Position numbers and translations under genes: made by a program
The notes under the pieces: generated by a model
The model's input: the letters and a program-made list of their open reading frames with translations, nothing else
Told to the model about the DNA's origin: nothing
The model's database searches: none
Shown: positions 54,628 through 64,000 of the stretch, in pieces
How positions within the stretch are numbered: the stretch's first letter is position 1
Layout: each line of letters opens with the position of its first letter
Assembly (NCBI GenBank): GCA_026686845.1
Contig: JAIVEN010000002.1
Location: forward strand, 37,093,001 to 37,157,000
Reading direction: 5' to 3'
Origin: Adenanthera pavonina
Lineage: Eukaryota; Streptophyta; Magnoliopsida; Fabales; Fabaceae
DNA length: 64,000 nucleotides

Positions 54628-57179
54628 TGTAACACCTCATACTTACACTCATTTCCCATGTATTAACTATATTTAAGTCCATTATTACTTGATTAGAGAC
54701 TTGATTACATAAAACAACTTAAACCAATTTATTTCATTTCGGGTACCATTCCTTTGGTTAACTTCTTTTTACCCGGTGAACTTTGAAAATTCATAACTAA
54801 ATCAAGAAAAATCATATTGATATGGTTCAAGTCTCTAAATATAGCTTAAAAGATTCTATACATGGGAAAAATGTTGAACAGGGAAGTTACTTGGCCAAAT
54901 TATACAGTAAGTTCGTATTATATGTACTGTAGCAATGGTCATTTTGAAAATTTCTGATTCTGACCATAACTTTGAAAAATCACCATAAATCATACATAAC
55001 TCCAAAATTGAGTGATCTTTGTGTCTATGAAAAGCTACACATGTCTAGTTTTCATACATATGAAACACTAATACATTGAACATATCGATGTATGTACAGT
55101 ACTTCAAATTGTCAACCATGTTCAGAAAGGTCTCTTGCATTCTCCAAACATTCCAAAATACACACTCATATATACATAAATAGTCATGACTTGCCTTTAT
55201 CTTACATGATACTCCATAAGAACTTAGAGAAAAATATTAGCATGGAAGCATAGCATGATCATATCCCATAAGGTTTTACATAACCTCTCATATAATAGTA
55301 TCAACCTAAGTATCATTAGCTTGAATATTACTTTGCTTCTCCTTGCCTTTCCTTTCTTGGGTAATCTTGCCATAACTTGAACCTAAAATTGGTTAGACAT
55401 TTGGAGAGGGGTGAGATTCAAAGAATCTTAGTAGTAACTAACATCATGCACACATATCATCATATATATTACAAGTATTCATCTCAAAACACATTAAGCA
55501 TGCAATCAAATCATTTTGGCATAACCATTTTATAAAAATTTGGGCAGCACTTCCCCTTGTATTTAGACATATCCAGGGTCACATTACCCTTCAAACAATC
55601 CAATCAACAATTCCAAATCATCACAAGACAACATTCCAAACATTAAACACATCATTAAAATCAAGCAACATCAATGATAATACATAAGCATAGATAGGTG
55701 AGTTAACTACCTTTGGGCTTTCCACTAATCTCCAAACTTTGCAAACCTTTTCCTTGATCTTCTAACACTCCTTTGGATCCTAGAGCATAATCAAATAATG
55801 CCATTAACCACTAGTTATCCAATTTCATTCACAAAGTGCTCACTTGAACTAAAATTTGCACTTTGTTATCCATCATGCATTCCTTGTACAACATACTTGT
55901 TCTAACCTATTTTGGACCCAAGGAATCCATTTTTGAGGTCAAAAACTTGAAATTCCCTTCCTATAATGAACCCTAATTGGGCAGAAAATTATCATAAATT
56001 ATAGAAAAATAACTAACTGATTAATTTGTGATCCAATGACATATTCTTGCACCTTATGGCCTATATAACCCTTTTCATGGCTTAGTTTTTCCATACCTTC
56101 ATTTTCTCTCTCTACTCTCTCTCTAGGTAGAAACTTTCAGCAAGAAAATAGAGGGAAAATAACCATTAAAATACCTAAAAATTGCTAGGAGACACAAGGA
56201 AAGGGTTGTAAGATAATACCTTGAAGTTTTGGGATAAATCTTGTAATATTCTCTTTTCCCCTTTGCTCTCTCTCTCTCTCACGCGTTCCTGGCTTTCTTC
56301 TCCACTGAACCAACGTCTTGTTTTCGTGAGGAAGATAAAATGATGGTTTAAGATGATAATTATATAATATAATAACTTAATTTACTTTTATTTCTATTTT
56401 CATTTACTTTTCTTTTAAAAGGCTTTTCCAACAATTCCCTTCATGTCCCATTCAGAAATCATACGTGTTTCATCCTCCTTCTGGCCAAAAATTGGTTAAA
56501 TAATATTTATGGACCAAAATACCCTTTACCGATTAAATTTACCCGTACCGATTGGGTATTTTTGCCAAAATTATCATTACATTGGTAAAGAATTATCCAA
56601 CCATTACTTTTAGTCCAAAACCATTATCTAGACCCAAAATATATTTTAACAAAGTCCAATCATTGTCCTTGGATCAATACTGCCTTTTCCTGCAGTCTAA
56701 ACTGACTTTTATCGGGTAAAATATTAATATTAAATCCTAATCACCCAATAAATATGATTTTGACCTTAATAAATTCCATACTATATTTTATTGGGTCTAA
56801 CTCATTGAGAGCTTCATTTTGACTATAATTTTTCATATTTACAAAAATGCCCTTGACACGAGTCTAATTTATAATTTTTAAAACTTTCAGATCATCAGGT
56901 GTAATTTGTCCCAAAATTCATAAACTTTTCTTCATTCTCTCCCGCGTCCACCGCCTTCATCATTTTTTTTATTATATATTTTTTTCTTTTCCTTTTTCCT
57001 TTTTTCTTTTTTTTTCCTTCCAGGGGCAAAATCATCATTTTTTTCTTTTTCCTTTCAACTGAGATAATTAACTTCTTTGTCCTATTTCATGCCAAATGAT
57101 ATACATCCATTTTTACAAATTCATTATAGATTTCAAAATATTGAGTCTCGATTATTCATAAAAATTTCAGGATGTTACA
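54628..57179. mobile_element. Solo LTR, family X, copy 2, nested in copy 3
   Basis: 2552 bp starting TGTAACACCTCATAC and ending AGGATGTTACA, with TSD TAAAT at 54623-54627 and 57180-57184. It has the family landmark GTGAGATTCAAAGAATCTTA near 55408 and a long pyrimidine tract at about 56960-57055. Confidence 0.8.
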
Positions 57180-57184
57180 TAAAT

Positions 57185-60060
57185 CACTTGAGGGACTAAA
57201 ATAACAAATTTTAATTTTTTTGAGTTATTGTTCATTTGGTAAGTCCCTTTTACTAGCTAAATTTTGGAAAATAATAACTAGTTCTATAAAAGTTGTATGG
57301 AAGTGATTCGAGTATCCAAAAATAGCTCAAAACATTATCTATATGGAAAAAATATGAAACACGGCTTTAATTGTGCTAATTGGTACAATATTTAGCGGAA
57401 AATTTACTGTTCATATGGTCATTTTTCACGTTCTCAGGATTTTGGCCTTAATTTTGAAAATTTATTTCTCATTTTACCCTATGCCAATTTGTGCATTCTT
57501 TATGTCATTTCAAAGCTTTACATGTATACTTTTCAACCATAATTTTTATTTACATTTATTCAATTGGAACAGGGCATAGGATTATCATGAACCATTATGG
57601 GGCAGAACATAGCTTTTACTAAAACAGTTTAGGAAAATTTATGTCTCTCATTATATAGCTCAATTACTTCCAAATTAGTGGCATATTAAACTTAAAACAT
57701 AGTGTTTTCCATATATACCAACCACTGAATTTTTGGAGCTCCACAAGATTTCATGCTACCATTTAAATAAGCAGTACTTATGGTGAAAACTTATAGTTTT
57801 CGAACTCTATCCTATTCTAAATCCGAAATTTAAAAATTCACTATAAATTATATATATAGCCAAATTAAATGTGCTTTAGCTCATTGGAAATCTTGTTTTG
57901 TCTGCTTTTAAAGCATATATAACACTAAACCTAGTTGCCCTATTTGGAATAGAGTGCCTTTGTTCTAACTTCTGTTGGTCATTTTGGACAAATTTACCTT
58001 TCCTAACTTCATAATCATTGTTATAAACTACATACAAGCCTTAATCTTGACCAAATCATATGCATAACATCATAAGGGACTTAGAGATACATGATATCAA
58101 ATAGTGGCAGCCTCAAAGATTCATATACAATTTTACACAAAATTACATAACAAAATGCCATAACTTTCTTAAACAAGCTATACTTCATAATCTTCTTCAT
58201 TCTTCTTGCTTTTCATTGGATTCCTTCAAGACATTGCCCTTGGATGGTTAGTTATTTGGAAGAGTGAGATTCAAACAATTTCAGTAGCATTACTATTCAT
58301 GCACATATATAATCACATTTCTCATGATATATCAAGCAATCACATTAAATCACATTAAATCATGTTATGCCATATAATTTCATAAAAATTTTGGCAAAGT
58401 TTTCCTTTATAAATTGGACATCCTGGGGTCATAGTCCCCTTCATTTAAGTCAGCCAAAAATCACAAAACATTAACATGGCATCAAGACAAGTCATAGAGT
58501 TCATAAAAACAAAGGATAATATAATGCAATGAAAGGTAAAATGCTACCTTATGGGCTTCCTTGGCTTCACCACTTGATTTCACCCCTTTGAAGAACTTGC
58601 TTAGGCTTTCTTAATCCTAAACATAACAACATACAAGCTCATAAACCATGGATTCCATGGTTACCTTCACAAAGTCTCATAGAAGCCTAAAATTCCATTT
58701 TCTTCATCTTAAGGTAAATGATGAAAGTTGTATTGTTCCTGACGCTTTTCACCATGATGAACTCATTTTTGGCATCAAAATCATGAAATTATAACTCTAA
58801 ATCCATCCCCTATTCTATCCAAAATCTGTCCTAGGAAAGGAAGAAAAGAATTTCATGCAATCTTGCTTCAATCTCTTGGTGTTCTTACATTCTCACATAA
58901 ATCAAATTTTCTATCAAGTTTATTGCATGAAAACCTAATTTTTTTCACTTTCTAGGTTTGGCTAAAATTCATACTTGAGATGGGGAAGGAGAGAACTCCA
59001 TGAAATCATCCTAAGCTACTAAGGAAGATTGAAGTAGTAAGATTCTTACCTTGCATCTTGAGTTCTAACTTCAAGCTTTGCTTCTCTCTTTTCTTTCTTC
59101 CTTACTTCACGTTTTTGTCCCTTTCTTTTATGTAAATTTTGAGCCTGTACTCACATATGCAACTGCTAACTAGAGGCTTGAACGAAAGAGAAGTAATAGC
59201 AAGAATTAATCATAGTTTGTGGTCTTAACCTTGGTTACTTTCCCCAACAACTTCTTAAAAATCCAATCCTTACATGACTGCTGCAAAGTGACGCTACATT
59301 AGGGGTTTTTTTGTCAAAAATATTGTGTATTTTTCCTAGTCTAGGTATATCTTATACCAATTAATTTTACCTACACAGATATAGTTATTTTTATAGTATT
59401 TTGTCTTTTAAGGGATATAGAATGAACTAAATTTGTATTTGGGCTTTCTTAATTATCCCGTTGCAAACAATATCTGTGTAAAGCCCACATACTGTTCCCT
59501 TCACCTGCCTATTTTTGTGGGCTTCACAAAGTTCTTTTTGATATAATAATTACTTTTTGACATTCAGCACCGATTATAAATTCATACTAACTCAATTAGC
59601 CTCTAAGCAGTGTTGCAATGGGTTTGGCTTATCGTAAGCTTCATTTTGATAGGAATTTTTAATATTTACAAAATTACTGCTGAATCCGGTAAAAATGCAA
59701 ATATTTATTCTTCTGAGTACTTTCTCGTAATTTTTCCCAGATACCAAATTTTGAAAAAATTCTTTTCATTATACTTTCAAATGGGTCTATTTTTCAATCT
59801 TGACTTCCCTACCACTCAATACTTATATCATTGTCCTTAGCTCGTCAAGAGCTTCTATTTAACAAGTATACTGCATAATTTTTAGAAATAATTTTTGTTA
59901 AGGACCTTATTTGCATTCTATTCCAATTAAGGTTTAAACATAATTCCTTCTAGGGACCATATGAGAAATGCATTCCAATTTAAGGACCAAGCATGTGAAA
60001 TTACCATTTTACCCCTTGTAGCATTTGCAAAATATTTCACATGCGGTATCTTTTCCTTTT
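57185..60060. mobile_element. Family X copy 3, main part, right end unclear
   Basis: Resumes with AATAACTAGTTCTATAAAAG and AGCTCAAAACATTATC, and has GTGAGATTCAAACAATTTCA near 58264. Similarity fades around 60060, and no GATGTTACA end or TSD was found, so the end is degraded or deleted. Confidence 0.6.
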
Positions 60061-60368
60061 TTGGTTTTAATATATTCTTATTAGACATATCGTAGTTGCA
60101 CTTTAGACATAGCCTTTTTCCCCCATTGACTTGAATTTTTTTTCGTAACTACTTCTTTTCATTATCATCATTACACTAGCCTCTTTCATTCATTACTGAA
60201 AACGTCTTGCCACTGATCTTATTTCATAGACATGATACTTACTCTTTCTACTCATTAGAAAGTTGAAATCACATCTTTGAGCTACTTTCTAGTCAATGGC
60301 TTAGCATTAGAGAAAAGTCTTAAGTAAACATTCATACTAGCTACTGATTAATGAGGTTTCATATTTTT
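60061..60368. other. Unrecognised spacer
   Basis: AT-rich sequence between the faded end of family X copy 3 and element C. No gene or repeat was recognised. Confidence 0.5.
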
Positions 60369-60373
60369 CTAAA

Positions 60374-62031
60374 TGTTAGATATGCTGGCTTCCCAAGAAG
60401 GGGGTGAATTGGGAAGATTAAAATTTTCTGCAAAATGTCAATAAAGTTAAGAAAGCAAAGGTGACAGTAAAACAAAGTATAAGTGAATAACAAGTAAAAG
60501 CAGTAATAGAGAAGGGAAGAAACAGATGTTTATCTTGGTTCGGTCTCTCAATCTTGACCTATGTCCAATCTTCAAGCCACCACTTGAGATTTTCCACTAT
60601 CTTGCAAGAATTCAGTGGGCTTCTTGCAAATGCAACAATATAGCTATGATACTTTGTTTTTAGAGCTCACACTTTCTCTCTTTGCACTCTAGCTAAGTGC
60701 TTCCCCAATCCCTTGTGTTATCCCCTCACAAGAAAATCTTTCTTCCAGATGAAGATAAGATTGTTTACAATGGATAAACTCTCTTAATCAGAGTATATAT
60801 GAAAGTTGGAGTACAAAGAATGAAGTATGTGAGAGTAAAAGACTTTGAGTTGATATTTTGCAGAGTTTCAATATATACAATGTTAAAATCCTTCTTCACA
60901 ACTTCAAATGATGTTATATTAATAGATTTAGGTTTTAATTATACATTAGAGACAAAATCTATCTGTTGAAGAAGTTACCCAATGGTTACTCTGAAAAACT
61001 GTCCGTTCACTAACCGCATTTAATGTTTCTGACATTTTGAAATTCGAATTTTGGATGTCAACAGACAAATTTCGCAGAGATCAAAGGCTAAAGACTTTAA
61101 CATTGAACATTCGAAGTTTTTCTGTCATGAAGCAAAGTTTGAACTTTGATATTTGAAGAATGTTTCTATGTTGGAACATACGAATTTTCAAGATTAAGGT
61201 TCTTCTGGAAAGTATGAACAGTTGTTCTATTTTGCTACAGTGCCTTCGAAATTCGAATTTTGATACCCAAAAATTTGTCTGTAAGTGGGCAGTTCAATAA
61301 GGCACAATAATTCATCTATTAGAAATTTGAATTTTCAAAATGCAAAGTTCGTCTGTCAGAGAGGCCTCTTTTCAGACTTACTTCAAGGTTCAAATTTCTG
61401 AATACTATCATTCGTATGTAAACATATCATCATAACAGACTCACAAGCTTTGTTTCTGAAATTTGAATTTTCATATTCAAAGTTCATCTGTCAGTGAGCC
61501 ATTTTGATGCTCTTTCCAAACTCAGTTTTCAAATGAACTTTGACATATCCTCAGATGAATTTTTCATTTTTCATAAGTTGTATTTTGTTTTAAGTTCGAA
61601 TTTTCAAAAGTCAAAGTTTGTCTGTCAGAGAAGGCTCTTTTCAGACAAGATTCAAAATTTGAATTTCTGCAGTCAAAGTTTTTCTGTTAGAGAAGGCTCT
61701 TTTCAGACTTGTTGATTTTCAATACGAAATTCGAATTTCAAAAGCCAAAGTTCAAATTTTCAAAACAGCCTATCAGTATAAATGTTTCAAACTTCGTCTG
61801 TTAGTGGGTGTTTTTAAAATATTCTATGGATTAACGTAGAATCATGTTTTAAAATATCTTTTTGACAATTTAAAGTCTTTTACTCAATTTAAACATGGCT
61901 GTAGATTCTACATCTATTCTTGTGCTGATTTTTCTTGAATTTCTCCACTTGAGATCATTTGTGCACCTTTGATATCTTCTCTCCAAGCACTAGAAAGTTG
62001 GTTTGGAATCATCAAAATACTTGATTCAACA
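60374..62031 (-). repeat. Element C 3' LTR
   Basis: 1658 bp, TGTTAGATATGC to GATTCAACA on the + strand. It keeps the LTR plan, including CAGACGAA-like and TTCGAA words, but many are mutated. Confidence 0.88.
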
Positions 62032-62047
62032 TTCTCCCCCTTTTTGA
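62032..62047 (-). promoter_or_regulatory. Polypurine tract of element C
   Basis: Identical to the tracts in A and B despite strong divergence around it. A second GGGGGAG tract lies near 62102, and another within the ORF at about 62407. Confidence 0.85.
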
Positions 62048-62334
62048 TGATGACAAAACAACTTATAAACTGGCTTACTACTTGGGTTTGCTTTAACAAG
62101 CTCCCCCTCAACATATGCAATTATAATTCAAATGATATCATGTACAGTAGATCAAGTATAGAGATTCATTAATTTGTTTAAAGTTTCAACACAAGGATAG
62201 TACATAGCAATCATAGAGTTTAGAACAAAGAATTTTTCATTTCATTCAAAAGCCACACTATAAGATATTACAAAGCAACAGAAAAACAACATTACAAAAT
62301 ACAACAATGAGAACCAAGCATCCATAAGTTCTAA

Positions 62335-64000
62335 TCACTTTTTTTTGGACATGGACTTCTCGCTGTAAGTCTTGTCAGAGGACTTTGCAGTTTGCTCAGA
62401 TATCTTCTCCCCCTTTTTGGCATCATCAGGAAGGTGTGCAAAATCAACAGGAGGAGGGATTTGAGACACTGGAATAGTTTGAAAAGGCACAGAGACAAAA
62501 GACAGTTTTGGATTGAGCTTTGGCAAAGACTCAGAAACTCCAGAACTTGTGTCCTCACCATCAGAGATTTCAAGAAGTTCATGAATTTCTTGCCTTGTAA
62601 CAGCCAACTGAGCCCTTCGTGCCTCCGAGAAACCATAAGTAGAAACAGGTGAGGGAGCAGGAGGATGAAACATTTCTTCAAGCCTTTGTTTTTGAGCTTG
62701 CAAGAGAGCATTGTGTGCAATGGCTTCTAGATCAACATAAGGCACAATGCTCCTTTCTTTATTCAGGGTAGCTTGCATGAATGGTGAAGTGATAATTGCT
62801 GCCACTACTCTCTCAACTTGCTCAGATTCTTGACGTGAAAGGATTGAATCCTGAGCATATTCTGGAATAGTCTCATGGAAGCTTGGTTCCTGAGGACCTT
62901 CTTTCTCCATGTCATAGTCTAAGGGAGGACCAGGACTTGCCTCATTGCTGGAGGCCTGTGATGTGCTCAATGTGCCAGCAGCCTCAGTGTCATGTACAGC
63001 AACATCAGGATCAGGAGAGGCTAGCACAAATGGACTTGGAGGCTCAAGAGTTGGAGACATAACAGGCTTAAAGAATCCTAGCTAAGGTAGAGCTGATGTG
63101 GCAGGAATGACACTCCTTAAGTCTTCATATGCATTAGTAACTACTTTCATGTTCTTGGCCAACTGGTGGATTTGATCTTGCAGATGAGCAAACTTGGCAT
63201 TTTGCTTATCCCTAATGCTGAGTATGAGTGTAGACAAACTGTCATACAACTCAATGATCTTGGTTGGCTTGGCATGAGAGGAGGGAGTGGATGGAATTTG
63301 AGCTTGAGGAGGCTGAGATTGTGATGGAACAGGTTAAGGTATGGGTCTTGGAGGAGCCTCAGAGGTACATTCTTACTGCAGGGAGGCATCTTCATCAAAG
63401 AAGAGATCTTCAGATTTTCCTGTTCCTTTCCCAATCCATCTTCCATCTTTCCTCTCTATCCCCATCCTTTGCAGCTCTTCTTCCTTGAAGATCTCAGTAG
63501 GCTTCCCTTTCCCTTTCTCAAGATGCTGAATTCTGGCATACTGAAGGATCTTAGAGATGATTGCTGCATAAGGAAGTGTGGAGTCTTTTCTCTGATCTCT
63601 AGCCTTGATCATGCGTTGAGAATGATATGTCCCATGTTGATAAGCTTCCCATGCATGATTGCTGCCATCACATGTGCTTCTGCCTTTGTTATCAAATTGA
63701 AGCTGCCTCTTTTATTAAAGATAATCCTTGACACAATGTAGTGTAGGATTCTCACTTGAGCACTGAGGTCAGTAGGCTTGAGCAAGCTTATGGGTGGCCT
63801 GATCTCCTTTCTTCTGAACAAAGTGGTCATGATTGTGCTCTCCTTGTAGTTTAAGAAAGGGCCACCTTCTTCATCAATAGTCTCTACCTCATCCATATAC
63901 CCAGAAGCAGTAATGTCAATCTTCAAGCCATCTTGCCCTAGAATTTCTAACACCTCATTAAAGGTTTCATCTGTTAGCCAGATGGTCCTTGATCACATAT
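62335..64000 (-). pseudogene. Element C additional ORF, C-terminal part, broken
   Basis: Matches the additional ORF of A and B from EILGQDGLKIDITASGYMDE (near 63950) to the Lys-rich C-terminus at 62335. Lesions are a one-base deletion near 63612, TAA at 63373-63375 and TAG near 63081. Where A and B have TAG it has Gln (TRQEIHELLEIS), so the ancestral frame was open there. Domain order, Pro-rich linker, acidic patch and basic tail are all kept. The start lies outside the window. Confidence 0.82.

Larger units (their letters stand above)
60374..64000 (-). mobile_element. Element C: older copy of the A/B family, cut by the window end
   Basis: Begins with a diverged 3' LTR (60374-62031), then the polypurine tract TCAAAAAGGGGGAGAA (62032-62047), then the additional ORF reaching the window edge. 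It has the same orientation and layout as A and B. Many LTR substitutions and several frame lesions show it is older. gag, pol and the 5' LTR lie beyond 64000; a TSD CTAAA (60369-60373) would be expected after that LTR. Confidence 0.88.

Overview
The window is nuclear DNA of a eudicot plant; I cannot name the species. It is AT-rich, carries one intron-containing host gene with plant splice sites, and is otherwise built from plant transposable elements inserted into one another. Nothing prokaryotic is present and no RNA gene was recognised.

Layout. 1-6000: intergenic DNA with small inverted-repeat elements, one of them bounded by a 9-bp target duplication. 6111-7402: a complete four-exon 1-aminocyclopropane-1-carboxylate oxidase (ACO) gene on the + strand, with all iron- and substrate-binding residues. 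8666-9289 and 23991 to about 24215: a second, truncated copy of the ACO 3' end and downstream flank. It is split by a 14.7-kb CACTA (En/Spm) DNA transposon at 9290-23990. The first ACO copy keeps the matching unoccupied site, so this insertion can be read to the base (TSD TTA).

The CACTA element carries two decayed minus-strand genes: a tnp2-type transposase (13346-18203), and a second gene joining an En/Spm-type accessory domain to a Ulp1-like cysteine protease domain (10399-13198). It also holds what looks like a captured fragment of a GASA/snakin gene (21415-21572). A 1.7-kb solo LTR (15635-17360, TSD ACTAC) sits in the transposase gene.

25670-49427 is one large minus-strand Copia LTR retrotransposon (element A, TSD GTTTA) with a second member of the same family (element B, 35031-46850, TSD GTAGA) inserted in its gag gene. 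Both have 1.7-kb LTRs, an initiator-Met tRNA primer site, gag with two zinc knuckles, a full-length pol, and an additional long ORF downstream of pol. Repeated GGGGGAG polypurine tracts point to the Sirevirus lineage. A third, older copy (element C) starts at 60374 and runs off the window. The solo LTR in the CACTA element belongs to the same family, so at least four insertions of this family lie here.

49433-60373 holds AT-rich relic DNA and a second family of 2.5-kb LTR-like elements: a solo LTR at 51979-54425 (TSD AAATT), and another at 54628-57179 (TSD TAAAT) nested in a third, degraded copy.

The only gene likely to serve the host is the ACO gene, the last step of ethylene synthesis. The most notable parts of the rest are the post-pol ORF with its LTR-like upstream motif block, the captured GASA fragment, and the datable nested insertion series.
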